NCBI RefSeq assembly: GCF_900099965.1
Contig: NZ_FNDJ01000020.1
Span: 62,001-126,000 of the forward strand
DNA from: Nonomuraea jiangxiensis
GTDB lineage: Bacteria > Actinomycetota > Actinomycetes > Streptosporangiales > Streptosporangiaceae
Reading direction: 5' to 3'
Length of the DNA stretch: 64,000 nucleotides
Of this stretch, positions 25,814 through 35,130 are shown piece by piece. How positions within the stretch are numbered: the stretch's first letter is position 1; every line of letters begins with the position of its first letter. Under the pieces are notes generated by a model that saw only the letters and a list, made by a program, of their open reading frames with translations, made no database searches and was not told the origin of the DNA. Made by a program: the position numbers and the translations under genes.

Positions 25814-26123
25814 GAATGGTGGACGCAGGCCTGAGGCTTAATGACAGGCCGGAGCGGACGGCGGGCGTGGGCTCGCCACGGCGCCGCCCGCCAGGGCGCT
25901 TCACCCCCTATGTGGCCGTGAGGGTAGAGGGAGGCATACGGGCTGATTGCGGCGATCGGTATGACAAGCCATCGCGTGCCGCCTTGTCACAGCAACGGTG
26001 ATGCGATGCCGTCCGTAGGCAGCGCGGCCCGCCGTTCCCTCTTAAGGTCCGGGATGCCCGTTCGTGGAGCTTGTCGGCAAGGCCAGGCCGCTGCCTACAC
26101 CGGGGCCGGGAGATTGGGCAGGG
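25814..26123. other. Gene-free interval downstream of the GTPase operon
   Basis: Nothing recognisable on either strand. It lies past the 3' end of the minus-strand cobalamin/GTPase operon, where a terminator would be expected, but no convincing stem was found. Confidence 0.5.
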
Positions 26124-27746
26124 TCAGGATGACATGTCCCTCAGGGCGGTGTAGAAGGCGTGGTGGCGGCTCAGTTCGCGTTCGACCGGCTCCACGACCA
26201 TGGTCGCCGACACCGTCCCGACCCTGCGCCGCATCTCGCGCTCCAGCCGCTCCCGCTCCCGCGACGCCCCCAGTTCCACGAAATTGCGGGACGCGATCCC
26301 GGACAGGGCTCCGAGCCCCAGAACCGAGGCCATCATGAGTCCCACCCACGGCAGCGTCGCGCTGTCACCCAGCAGTTCCAACGCGGGCGGCAACTGGTCG
26401 GGCATGGTCAGCCCCACCACCAGCCACGCCAGCCCGGCCACGAAGGCCGCCACCAGCAGGTATTGCCACACCTTGAGCAGCCGCCACCACCCGGGCACCC
26501 GGTCGAGCTGTGGCGCGACCTCCGTGAGGTCCTCGGTCAGCGCCTGCGGGAGCTGCTTGGAGCGGGATCTGGCCGCCTGGTGCACGGCCGTACGCCAGAC
26601 CGGGTGCATCCCCATCGACAGCCCGTCCGTCAGCGCCTGGACGGCGTTGGACACCTCGGCCGACTGCGCGCTCACCGAGCCGGTCGTGATGCCGCGGATC
26701 TCGTCACCCACGTCCTGCAGCCGCAGGCTCTTCAGCGGATCGGCACGGAACTTGCCGAACCACCGCGGGTACGGCCACCCCACCCACCGGTTGGACCGCT
26801 CGGCGTAGACGTTCTCCATGGCCTCGCCCACGGCCGGCACGCCCACCGCGTCGCACAGCGCGTCCGTCAGCCCCATCCTGCGGGCCTCGTCCACCGACGA
26901 GGGCGCGGACAGGGCCTCGCCCAGCGGCATCGCCTGGGTGAGGCGCTGTTCGAGCCGGTGGAGGTCGGCTTCGAGCTTCTGGATGGCCGCGCGCCGGCGG
27001 CTCACGGCGGTCGCGATGACGCTCTTGAGGCTTTCCACGCCCCGGCCGGTGACGGCCGAGGTGGGGACCACGCTGGGGTGTTCGACGCCTTCGCGGCGCA
27101 GCAGGTCGTTGAGGTCGATGACCAGCTCGGCCAGCTCCTCAGCGGTGAGCCGGTCGGCCTGGTTGAGCGCGAACAACGTCACCGCGTCATGCCCCGCCAG
27201 CTCCGTCACGTAGCGCCGGTGCGTCGAGGCGTCGGCGTACTTCTGCGGGTCCAGCACCCACACCACCAGGTCGGCCAGCCCGATGAGCCGGTCTGCCTCG
27301 GTGTCGGTGAGCGCCCTGATGGAGTCGTGGTCGGGCAGGTCGAGCAGGATCAGCCCGTGGAGCTGGCTGTCGCCCCTGTCGAGCGCGCTGGCCCGCGAGA
27401 AGCGGTGCCGCCACTGGATCTGCAGCCAGTCGAGCAGCGGCCCGGCGCCTTCCAGCCCCCACACGCAGGCGTGGGTGCGAGCGGTGGTCGGCCGGCGTAC
27501 GCCCGTGGGCGAGAGCTCCAGCCCCGAGATCGAGTTGAACAGCGACGACTTGCCACTTCCCGTGCCGCCCGCGAGGGCGACGACGGTGTGCTCCGACGAC
27601 AGCTTGAGCCGTTCACCGGCCTGCCGGAGCAACGCGGTGGCGTCGTCGAGCAGCTTTTTGTCCAGCCTTCCCGGGCCCAGCTCCACGACCTTGGTGAGCG
27701 CGGACAACCGCGAGGCGAGTCCCGTCCTGGTGGTCATGGTGGTCAT
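26124..27746 (-). CDS. Dynamin-like/YfjP-type GTPase with membrane anchor
   Basis: 540 aa. G1 (P-loop) AGGTGSGKSSLFNSI near residue 60, G2 region GVRRPTTARTHA, G3 DLPDHDS near 138, G4 NQAD near 195, so a competent GTPase. A long helical region (240-400) follows. Two hydrophobic helices (KVWQYLLVAAFVAGLAWLVV and LPWVGLMMASVLGLGAL) near 435-500 anchor it, with a basic, helical C-terminus. Its ATG overlaps the stop of the 1005-aa GTPase (4 bases). Paired actinomycete dynamins DynA/DynB, of which DynB carries the membrane helices, act at sporulation septa; this is the DynB-like member by layout (inference). Confidence 0.85.
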   Translation of the reverse strand: MTTMTTRTGLASRLSALTKVVELGPGRLDKKLLDDATALLRQAGERLKLSSEHTVVALAGGTGSGKSSLFNSISGLELSPTGVRRPTTARTHACVWGLEGAGPLLDWLQIQWRHRFSRASALDRGDSQLHGLILLDLPDHDSIRALTDTEADRLIGLADLVVWVLDPQKYADASTHRRYVTELAGHDAVTLFALNQADRLTAEELAELVIDLNDLLRREGVEHPSVVPTSAVTGRGVESLKSVIATAVSRRRAAIQKLEADLHRLEQRLTQAMPLGEALSAPSSVDEARRMGLTDALCDAVGVPAVGEAMENVYAERSNRWVGWPYPRWFGKFRADPLKSLRLQDVGDEIRGITTGSVSAQSAEVSNAVQALTDGLSMGMHPVWRTAVHQAARSRSKQLPQALTEDLTEVAPQLDRVPGWWRLLKVWQYLLVAAFVAGLAWLVVGLTMPDQLPPALELLGDSATLPWVGLMMASVLGLGALSGIASRNFVELGASRERERLEREMRRRVGTVSATMVVEPVERELSRHHAFYTALRDMSS

Positions 27747-30700
27747 CGAGCGACCTCGAGGTTGTAGGTCGCCTGGTAGAGGCGGGTCGCGACGGACTCG
27801 TCGGGAATGCCCGCAGAGTCGAGCGCTTGCACGTAACGCATGGATTCCTCGTCGAACAACATGCCGATTCTGGCCCGCAGATCGCTGAGTGCCTTGGCAC
27901 CGATGCCGCGCAGCGACTCGGCGCCCAGCAGGGCATTGACCAGCCGGTGCGGGACCCCTTCGCCGTTGCTCCCGCTGAACATCGCCACCGTGAAGATCAA
28001 CGACAGCGAATCCGGGTCGAACGACACCAGCTTCGACACCGACCGCTTCGCGACACCCTCCGTGCGTACGAGCTCGCTCAGGTGATCCTGCCAGGTGGCG
28101 ATGGCACGGCCGGTGTGGCGTACGAGATTGTCGGAGGGCCGCTCCAGGCCCTCACCGAGGCTTGCGCCCAGCTCCGCACGGTGCCGCCAGCGCGCGACGA
28201 CCTCCTCGGCGGCGCGGTTGGCGGCGGCGACGATCACCGACTCCAGCCCCGCGCGGATCGCCGTCCTGAACGCCGTCACGCGCTCCGGCGCCCGCTTCGA
28301 CCAGTTGCGCTTGCGCAGCTGCAGCGAGCGCATGAGGTCGCCGGAGCCCGCGAAGTCCTGCCAGCGGGCCAGCACCTCGCCGTGCAGCAGCGAACCGTTC
28401 TTCGACGCCTTGTCGATCTCGCTGAGCGCGCCGAGGAAGGCCGCCTCCACGTCGCCGCGCAGCTCCGCGCGGAACGCGACCTGCCCCTCCAGGTGCTTGG
28501 CCAGCGCGGGTACGCGGGTGCGGAAGCTGTCGAGCACACCATTGAGTGTCTCGCGTACGGCCTGGGCCCGGCGCTCCTCGTCGACCGACAGCTCGGCGAG
28601 CCACAGGCGCAGGTCCACGACCTCGCTGTCCGGCAGCCTGCCGTCGTGCACCTTCGCCTCGTGGATGACGAACCTGTCGATCTCGCCCAGACCGTATTCG
28701 GTCAGCATGCGTCCGAAGTGCTTCAGCACCACGTCCGCGGACTTCGGCTGGACCCGGGAGAGCACGATGGCCAGGCGGGCACCGCGTTCCTTGGCGAGGC
28801 GCAGCAGATTCCAGGCGGGGGCGTCGGCGTAGCGGGCCGCGGTGGTCACGAAGATCCACAGGTCGGCCGCGTCGAGCATCCGGTGCGCCACCTCGTGGTG
28901 CTCCTCGACGACCGAGTCGATGTCAGGAGTGTCGAGCAGCGCGACGCCCTGCGGGAGCTTCTCGGTGGAGACGATGACGAGGCTGCGCAACCCGGCGTCC
29001 GGGCTGGGCTGGTCGACGCGTGTGAGGCCGCCGAGCAGCTCTCCCTCCGCGAACCACCTGCGGTCGTCCGGATGACAGGCCAGGACGGGGGTGCCGGTGG
29101 TGGGACGGCGTACGCCGGTGCGGGAGATGTTCCGCTCGGCCAGGGAGTTGACCAGGGTGGATTTGCCCGCGCCGGTCGAGCCCGCGATCACGATGAGGGC
29201 GGGCGCGGCGCTGGTCCGGACCCGGGGCAGTACGTAGCCCTCCAGCTGGGCCAGCAGGTCGGCCTGCGCCTGCCTGGCCTCCTCGGCGCCGGGGAGGTCG
29301 AGGCCGAAGCGCAGGGCGGCGATGCTTTCGCGGAGCGCGTCGAGCGCTGCCATGAGCGTTTCCGCCGCCTCGGCGGGCAACTCCTCCTCGGACCCGCCCG
29401 CCTGCTCTCGGGCTGCGGAATCGCGGCCCTTCTCGCCACTGTCGGCGGCGCCACGGCCTTCCCGGGCGTCGCCCGTAGGGTCGGTTTGAGCTTCCCGGGC
29501 GTCGCCCGCAGGGTCGTCCTGGGCTTCCCGGGCGCCGCCCGTAGCGGCGTCCTGAGCTTCGCGGTCGCCGTCCGGGGTGGCGGGGCCCTTCCCGTCGTCG
29601 CCAGCGGGCTCGGGCTCCTGCCGGGCTTCGTCGCCGGGCTTCCGTCCCTTCCGCTTGAGGTCTGCGGCAGCGCTTGCCGCCGCCGGGGCGGGGTGTCCGG
29701 GGTCCTGCCTCTCCTGGTCCCGCGCTTCGGGGTCGTGCCCCTCCTGATCGCGGGACGGCTCCTCGTCCTGCGGTTTCCCGGCCGCGCTAGATCCGCCGGA
29801 GGACTGCTCCTCGAACGACTCGGCATCGAACGGCTCGGCGTCGAACGATTCGGCATCGGACGGCTGCTCGGCCGCGCGGGGCTCCGGCTCGTCGTCCCGG
29901 CGATCCGCCTGGGGCGCCAGGCCGGACTCCTCGGTCGCCCCGGGGCGCCGCTCGGAGGAGGCGGCACTGAAGAGTGAAGCGGTGGCTTGCTCGGGAGGCG
30001 AAGCCGCAGTTTCGGGGTCCGACGGCTCCGTCGTCTCGTAGCGGGGAGCGGGCTCGGGAGCGGGCTGGCGGTTCTGGCTCTCCGGCCCTCCTAGCGAGGC
30101 GGGCCGCACGAAGAGAGAGGGCTTTTCGGTCGCAACCGGGTCACCGACCGCGGCGGGCTTGCCGCCATCGGCGGGCTTGCCGGCCTGCGTGGGCTCGCCG
30201 GGAGTGACGGGCTTGACCGGCTTGCCCTGGGCGGCGGCCCTGCCCGACACGGCCCGGCCGGCGGCGGCGCCTGGCCTGTCAGAGCCGCCACGCTCGCCGG
30301 CCCCACCGGACGCGTCGAAAAGGCTGCCGCCCGACGAGCCGGAAGTTGTGGCGCCAGGTGGGTCGGAGGGGCCCGGGCGGGGCGTGCCGAAGAGGGTGGT
30401 GCCGGGTGAGTCGGGAGCGGCGGCGCCCGGCGGGCCGGCGGCGTCACGCTCTGCCGTGTCAGGCTTCCTGGCCGGTGTCCTGGCCGTGAAGAGGCTCGGT
30501 CTCTCGCCGGTGGGCTCCTCCGGCGTGCCGGGTCTTCCGGCTGCCGGCCCCCGCGACCCCGTGGGGGAAGTGTCGTCGGCGTCCGTAGGCGGGTCGTCGG
30601 TGGACGGGGGGCGGTCGCGGGTCTCCCGCGCCTCCTCCGGCCCTCCCCCGCCGCGTACGGCCTCTGCGCCGTCCGAGGCGTCGTCGTCCCGCACCGGGCG

Positions 30701-30760
30701 AAAGCTCAACGTCTGCTCTCCCGGTGACTCCTGCCGCCCGTCATCCATGGCCGTGTTCAC
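27743..30760 (-). CDS. Large dynamin-family GTPase with disordered N-terminal half
   Basis: 1005 aa. Residues 1 to about 470 are Pro/Gly/Glu/Asp-rich, repetitive and presumably disordered (runs such as QDDPAGDAREAQTDPTGDAR). The GTPase begins about 510: ALIVIAGSTGAGKSTLVNSL, GVRRPTTGTPVLA, G3 LLDTPDIDSV, then an all-helical C-terminal region. No membrane helix is seen. The GTG start at 30760 overlaps the cysG-type stop, and its own stop overlaps the next GTPase start, so translation is coupled across all three. By layout it is the soluble DynA-like partner of the anchored GTPase. Confidence 0.82.
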   Translation of the reverse strand: MNTAMDDGRQESPGEQTLSFRPVRDDDASDGAEAVRGGGGPEEARETRDRPPSTDDPPTDADDTSPTGSRGPAAGRPGTPEEPTGERPSLFTARTPARKPDTAERDAAGPPGAAAPDSPGTTLFGTPRPGPSDPPGATTSGSSGGSLFDASGGAGERGGSDRPGAAAGRAVSGRAAAQGKPVKPVTPGEPTQAGKPADGGKPAAVGDPVATEKPSLFVRPASLGGPESQNRQPAPEPAPRYETTEPSDPETAASPPEQATASLFSAASSERRPGATEESGLAPQADRRDDEPEPRAAEQPSDAESFDAEPFDAESFEEQSSGGSSAAGKPQDEEPSRDQEGHDPEARDQERQDPGHPAPAAASAAADLKRKGRKPGDEARQEPEPAGDDGKGPATPDGDREAQDAATGGAREAQDDPAGDAREAQTDPTGDAREGRGAADSGEKGRDSAAREQAGGSEEELPAEAAETLMAALDALRESIAALRFGLDLPGAEEARQAQADLLAQLEGYVLPRVRTSAAPALIVIAGSTGAGKSTLVNSLAERNISRTGVRRPTTGTPVLACHPDDRRWFAEGELLGGLTRVDQPSPDAGLRSLVIVSTEKLPQGVALLDTPDIDSVVEEHHEVAHRMLDAADLWIFVTTAARYADAPAWNLLRLAKERGARLAIVLSRVQPKSADVVLKHFGRMLTEYGLGEIDRFVIHEAKVHDGRLPDSEVVDLRLWLAELSVDEERRAQAVRETLNGVLDSFRTRVPALAKHLEGQVAFRAELRGDVEAAFLGALSEIDKASKNGSLLHGEVLARWQDFAGSGDLMRSLQLRKRNWSKRAPERVTAFRTAIRAGLESVIVAAANRAAEEVVARWRHRAELGASLGEGLERPSDNLVRHTGRAIATWQDHLSELVRTEGVAKRSVSKLVSFDPDSLSLIFTVAMFSGSNGEGVPHRLVNALLGAESLRGIGAKALSDLRARIGMLFDEESMRYVQALDSAGIPDESVATRLYQATYNLEVAR

Positions 30761-31989
30761 GGCAAGCGCTCCGCTCGAACCATCTCGACCTCCTGGCCGA
30801 CCCTCACGACGTCGCCGACGACCACGATCGCCGGCGGCCGTATCCCAGCCGCGGACACGCGGTCGGCCACAGTGGAAAGCGAAGCGGTAACCGCCCGCTG
30901 GGTCGGAAGAGTACCGTCCTGTACCACCATTGCGGGAGTCTCCGGGTCACGTCCGTCGCGAATGAGCGCCTCGGCCACCTGGGCCAGCCGCTCCACCGCC
31001 ATCATGAGCACCAGCGTGCCCCGGGAACGGGCCAGCGCGGGCCAGTCGACGGTGGACCTGGCGTCGTCGGGCGGCACGTGCACGGATATGACGTGGAACT
31101 CCTGGCTCACTCCCCGATGCGTCACCGGCACCCCGGCCATCGCCGGCACCGCCACCGCGCTCGTGATGCCGGGCACCACCAGCACCGGGATGCCCGCCTC
31201 CGCGCAGGCGATCATCTCCTCGCCGCCGCGCCCGAACACGAACGGGTCGCCGCCCTTGAGCCGGACCACGAACTTGCCCTGCCGGGCCCGGTCCACGAGC
31301 AACTCGTTGATCGTGTCCTGGGCCAGCGCCCGGCCGTAGGGGACCTTGGCGGCGTCGATCAGCTCGACGTCCGGCGCGAGCTCGTCGAGCAGGCCGCGGG
31401 GCGCGAGCCGGTCGGCGACCACCACGTCGGCCTGGGCGAGCAGTTGCCGGCCGCGCACCGAGATCAGCCCGGGATCGCCGGGCCCGCCGCCGACGAGGGC
31501 CACGCCGACCGGTTTGGTGCGGTTGCGGCGGGCGTCGACCGTGCCGTCGCGCAGCGCGCCCACGACCGCGTCTCTGATGCCGGCGGCCCGGCGCGGGTCG
31601 CCGCCCGCGGTGATCGCGACGCTGATCTCGTCGACCCGGCCGGAAGCCGGTGTCCAGGCGGCGGAGGCGTCCTTGTCGTCGGCCCGCACGCACCACACGC
31701 GCTTGGCCTCCGCTTCCGCGGCGACCGCCGTGTTGACGGCCCTGACATCGGTGCAGGCCTGCACGAGCCAGGCCCCGTCGCAGTCGCCCACCTCATAGGG
31801 GCGGGCGTGCCAGGTGACCCGTCCGGCGGCGATCAGGTCGTCGAGCGCGGGGGTCACGCTCGGCGAGACGACAGTGACCTCCGCACCGGCCTCCAGCAAC
31901 GCGGGCACGCGCCGCTGGGCGACGCGACCGCCGCCCACGACGAGGACCCGGCGGCCGGTGAGCCGCAGGCCGAGGAGGTAGGGACCCAT
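30757..31989 (-). CDS. cysG: Siroheme synthase-type fusion: precorrin-2 dehydrogenase + uroporphyrinogen-III C-methyltransferase
   Basis: 410 aa. The N-terminal 150 residues are the CysG-B/Met8-like NAD domain (LVVGGGRVAQRRVPALLEAG). From about 165 comes the SUMT methylase: VALVGGGPGDPGLISVRGRQ, then VRLKGGDPFVFGRGGEE and PGITSAVAVPAMAGVPVTHR. The order is dehydrogenase-methylase as in CysG, with a shortened middle region. It makes precorrin-2/sirohydrochlorin from uroporphyrinogen III for cobalamin and siroheme. It follows the ureohydrolase after a 78-bp gap and is coupled downstream to the dynamin genes. Confidence 0.92.
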   Translation of the reverse strand: MGPYLLGLRLTGRRVLVVGGGRVAQRRVPALLEAGAEVTVVSPSVTPALDDLIAAGRVTWHARPYEVGDCDGAWLVQACTDVRAVNTAVAAEAEAKRVWCVRADDKDASAAWTPASGRVDEISVAITAGGDPRRAAGIRDAVVGALRDGTVDARRNRTKPVGVALVGGGPGDPGLISVRGRQLLAQADVVVADRLAPRGLLDELAPDVELIDAAKVPYGRALAQDTINELLVDRARQGKFVVRLKGGDPFVFGRGGEEMIACAEAGIPVLVVPGITSAVAVPAMAGVPVTHRGVSQEFHVISVHVPPDDARSTVDWPALARSRGTLVLMMAVERLAQVAEALIRDGRDPETPAMVVQDGTLPTQRAVTASLSTVADRVSAAGIRPPAIVVVGDVVRVGQEVEMVRAERLP

Positions 31990-32067
31990 GGGGGGAATCT
32001 CCCGTTCGCGAAGGTTGTGTTAAGAGGTAAACCTACCGGCTTCGGATGCGTCATTTGCTGCATCGCC

Positions 32068-33081
32068 TCAACGACCGTCAAGAAGGGGCTGCCGCGGATC
32101 CCAGCGAGGCCCGCCTTCGTCATCCTTCCGGCGTCTGGCCATCGCCGACAGCGCTTCAAGGATAACCCGGTTCCCGAGGTACGCGGTGATGTCCGCGTGG
32201 TCGTAGGGGGGCGCCACCTCGACGACCTCCATCCCGGCCACCGGAAGTTCGTAGCAGATCCTGCGTACGGCGTCGAGGAGTTGCCTGGCCGTGAGCCCCC
32301 CGGGTTCGGGCGTGCCGGTGCCGGGAGCGTGCCCGGGGTCGCAGACGTCGATGTCGACCGACAGGAAGATCTGGTCGCATTCGTCCAGGGCCGTGCCGAA
32401 CGACTCCGTGAGACACTCCTCCAGCCCGCGCGCCACGATCTCGGTCATCTCATAGGAGCGCATCCTCTGGGCGGCCATCCAGTCCAGCGTCTCCGGCTCG
32501 GGCCAGTAGCCGCGCAGCCCGATCTGCAGGAACCGGTCTCCGCGGATGGCGCCCGACTCGATGAGCCGGCGCATCGGCTGGCCGTGCCCGTGCAGGTGGC
32601 CGAAGGTGATGTCGCCGGTGTCCGCGTGCGCGTCGAAGTGGATCATGGACGTCCGGCCCGCCGCGTACGCCCTGGCCGTGCCCCTGGCGTCGGGCAGCGC
32701 CACCGTGTGGTCGCCGCCGAGGACCAGCGGGACGGCGCCCGAGGCGGCGATGCGGTGGACCGCCTCCTCGATCGCGGCCAGCGAGCCCTCCACGTCGCCC
32801 GAGTAGCACTCGACGTCACCCGCGTCCAGCACCCGCAGATCCCGCAGCGCGTCCACCCGCAGCGCCAGGCTCGGCCGGGAGCCGTCATGCGGCAGGTAGC
32901 ACGCCTGCCGCAGCGCCATCGGGCCGAACCGGGCGCCGGGGCGGTTCGAGGTGCCGCCGTCGAAGGGCGCGCCGATGATCACCACATCGGCGTCGGCGTA
33001 GCTCTCCGGTTCGTTGACGTCGCAACGGTCCACCCCGAGAAAGGTGATGTCGGGGCCGTACATAGTGCCATAACGGGACAC
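32068..33081 (-). CDS. Ureohydrolase (agmatinase/guanidino-acid hydrolase family)
   Basis: 337 aa. All binuclear-Mn motifs are present: GGDHTVALP (about 122), FDAHADTGD (about 148) and SVDIDVCDPGHAPGTGTPEP (about 238). Overall length and the N-terminal GAPFDGGTSNRPGARFGP segment fit agmatinase-like enzymes, which release urea from a guanidino compound. Agmatine, guanidinobutyrate or guanidinopropionate cannot be told apart here. It lies within the cobalamin operon, 24 bp after cobT, where a polyamine or guanidine enzyme is unexpected. Confidence 0.88.
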   Translation of the reverse strand: MSRYGTMYGPDITFLGVDRCDVNEPESYADADVVIIGAPFDGGTSNRPGARFGPMALRQACYLPHDGSRPSLALRVDALRDLRVLDAGDVECYSGDVEGSLAAIEEAVHRIAASGAVPLVLGGDHTVALPDARGTARAYAAGRTSMIHFDAHADTGDITFGHLHGHGQPMRRLIESGAIRGDRFLQIGLRGYWPEPETLDWMAAQRMRSYEMTEIVARGLEECLTESFGTALDECDQIFLSVDIDVCDPGHAPGTGTPEPGGLTARQLLDAVRRICYELPVAGMEVVEVAPPYDHADITAYLGNRVILEALSAMARRRKDDEGGPRWDPRQPLLDGR

Positions 33082-33105
33082 TGCTCACCTCCAGGGCCAC
33101 CATCA

Positions 33106-34200
33106 TCACACGGGCTTTTCCGTCACTCCCGCCGAGTCGAAGGTGGCCACCTCCCGCAGTGCCCGTACCGCCGCGCAGACCATCGGATGGGCGAGCAGGC
33201 CGCCGGTGCCCTCGCCGAGCCGTAGCTCCAGGTCCACCAGCGGGCGCAGCCCGAGCTGGTCGAGCGCGGCGGAGTGGCCCGGCTCGACCGAGCGGTGGCC
33301 GGCGATGCAGTGGTCGGTCACGGCGGGGTCCAGGGCGGCGGCGACGAGGGCGGCGGCGCCGGCGATGACCCCGTCGAGGATCACCGGCACCCGGGCCGCC
33401 GCGCCGCACAGGATGAAGCCGGCGATGGCCGCGTGTTCGAACCCGCCGACGGCGGCCAGGGCACGCAGCGCCTCGCTGGGCGCTTTCAGGCCGGAGGCCA
33501 GCTCGGTGGGCAGATCGCCGGAGAGGCCGTTCACGCGGATGGACTCGCGTACGATGCCCACCTTGCGCTCGTGCGTCGCGTCGTCGATCCCCGTGCCCCT
33601 GCCGGTCACCTCGGCCGCGTCCTTGCCGGTGAACACGGAGATCAGCGCGGCGGACGCGGTGGTGTTGCCGATGCCCATGTCGCCGGTGATCAGGCAGCGC
33701 GCGCCCGTGGCCATCAGGTTCCTGGCCACCAGGATGCCGGCCTCCAGCGCCTGTACGGCCTGGTCGACGGTCATCGCGGGGCCCCGGGACAGGTCGGCCG
33801 TGCCGTATCCGATCTTGTGGTTGACGAGGCCGGGCGCCTCGGGCAGGTCGGTCGCGACGCCGACGTCCACCACCGTCACCGGCACGCCCGCCTGGGCGGC
33901 GAAGGCGTTGGCGACCGCGCCGCCCGCCAGGAAGTTCGCCACCATCTGGACGGTGACCTCCTGCGGCCACGGGCTGACGCCGCGGGCGTGCACGCCGTGG
34001 TCGGCGGCGAAGATGGCCAGCGCCGCGGGCTCGGGCATGGGCGGCGGGCTCACGCCGGCCGCGCCGGCCAGCCGGATCGCGACGTCCTCCAGCACGCCGA
34101 GCGAACCACGCGGCTTGGTGAGGCGGTCATGATGGGAGCGGGCCTCGGCGAGCGCCCGCGGGTCTGCGGGGCGGATCTCGGCGAGCGTCTCTGCTAGCAC
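33106..34200 (-). CDS. cobT: Nicotinate-nucleotide:dimethylbenzimidazole phosphoribosyltransferase
   Basis: 364 aa, family-typical length. It activates the lower-ligand base of cobalamin as alpha-ribazole phosphate. Seen: HDRLTKPRGSLGVLEDVA near 24-41, AIFAADHGVHARGVSP, GDMGIGNTTASAAL, and the catalytic Glu in LRLGEGTGGLLAHP near 325. It is 13 bp after the cbiX-like gene in the same operon. Confidence 0.95.
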   Translation of the reverse strand: MLAETLAEIRPADPRALAEARSHHDRLTKPRGSLGVLEDVAIRLAGAAGVSPPPMPEPAALAIFAADHGVHARGVSPWPQEVTVQMVANFLAGGAVANAFAAQAGVPVTVVDVGVATDLPEAPGLVNHKIGYGTADLSRGPAMTVDQAVQALEAGILVARNLMATGARCLITGDMGIGNTTASAALISVFTGKDAAEVTGRGTGIDDATHERKVGIVRESIRVNGLSGDLPTELASGLKAPSEALRALAAVGGFEHAAIAGFILCGAAARVPVILDGVIAGAAALVAAALDPAVTDHCIAGHRSVEPGHSAALDQLGLRPLVDLELRLGEGTGGLLAHPMVCAAVRALREVATFDSAGVTEKPV

Positions 34201-34213
34201 GGCAATCCTCCAC

Positions 34214-35059
34214 TTATGGGACGAGCTGGAGCGCTTCCTCGTATCGGTCGATCACGACGTCGGCCAGGATCTCGCAGTCGCCGATCACCTCGGCGCAGCG
34301 GATGTCGAGGTCGGGGTGTCCCGCGCCGTACGCGAGCGCCTGCGCCCACACGCGCTCCAGCAACCCGCCCGCGAACAGCAGGTACGGCACCACGATCACC
34401 CGCCGGGCACCCAACCGGCGGCAGCGTTCGAGCCCGCCGGGCACGCCGGGCGGGGTGACCGACACGAACGCCGTCTCCACGGTCATGAAGTCGTAGGCGT
34501 ACGTCTCCCAGAACAGCCGCGAGACCCGGTGGACCTCGGCGTTGGCGGCCGCGTCCGTCGAGCCCTCGCCCACCAGGACGACCGCCGTCTCCCCCGGCTC
34601 GACGGGCGTGGCGACGTCGTCGGCCGACAGCGCGTCCACGGCGCGCAGCCGGGGCCTGGCGCCCGCCAGCTCCAGCGCGCGCGGCCTGGAGAGCTCGACC
34701 GCGGCCTCGTTGAGCCGCTCGGACAGCAGCCCCAGCACCCGCGGATCGGGGCCGAGCGGGCGGCCGTAGTCATAGGCCAGCGTGGGATGGCGCTTCTGCT
34801 CCAGCTCCATCGCGGCGGGCAGCTCCTCGCCCAGCCTGCTGAGGCTCAGCGGCAGCGCGACCAGCCGATGGTGTCCCCTGGCCACCAGAGAGTCGACGGA
34901 GTCGCTCAGCCGGGGCGTGGCGCGCTCCAGATAACCCCCCGAGACGTCGGCGACCGTCTGGTCGAGCCGGCAGCGCAGCCGGTGTACGAACCGGCCGAAC
35001 TCCGCGGCGTAGGCGTCATCCTGTGAGCCCTGCCCGATCAGCAGGAGCGGCGGCTTCAT
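34214..35059 (-). CDS. CbiX-type sirohydrochlorin chelatase
   Basis: 281 aa, two tandem chelatase half-domains. Metal-binding His positions: LVARGHHRLVALPLSLSRLG in the first half. In the second half, VLVGEGSTDAAANAEVHRVS takes the place of the usual GHGS motif, so the first His is missing. The first motif is also LLIGQGSQDDAYA where GHGS-D is usual (Gln for His). It inserts Co2+ (or Fe2+) into sirohydrochlorin. The start ATG 35059 (MKPPLLLIGQG) is preferred over the frame's 35134 ATG, which overlaps cobL. Confidence 0.82.
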   Translation of the reverse strand: MKPPLLLIGQGSQDDAYAAEFGRFVHRLRCRLDQTVADVSGGYLERATPRLSDSVDSLVARGHHRLVALPLSLSRLGEELPAAMELEQKRHPTLAYDYGRPLGPDPRVLGLLSERLNEAAVELSRPRALELAGARPRLRAVDALSADDVATPVEPGETAVVLVGEGSTDAAANAEVHRVSRLFWETYAYDFMTVETAFVSVTPPGVPGGLERCRRLGARRVIVVPYLLFAGGLLERVWAQALAYGAGHPDLDIRCAEVIGDCEILADVVIDRYEEALQLVP

Positions 35060-35130
35060 CGTGAGGGTATCTCCGGTGCGGTAAGACAAAGTCACGCGAG
35101 GATAACCGATGCGCACCGGTAGGGGACAGG

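Noticed and set aside
25646..25834. Small plus-strand protein with six-residue QANDGL repeats
   Set aside because: No ribosome site or signal peptide; it is explained by the 18-bp tandem repeat.
27827..29977. Very long plus-strand ORF opposite the dynamin gene
   Set aside because: Antisense shadow in GC-rich coding DNA; His/Arg/Gln-rich with no domain.
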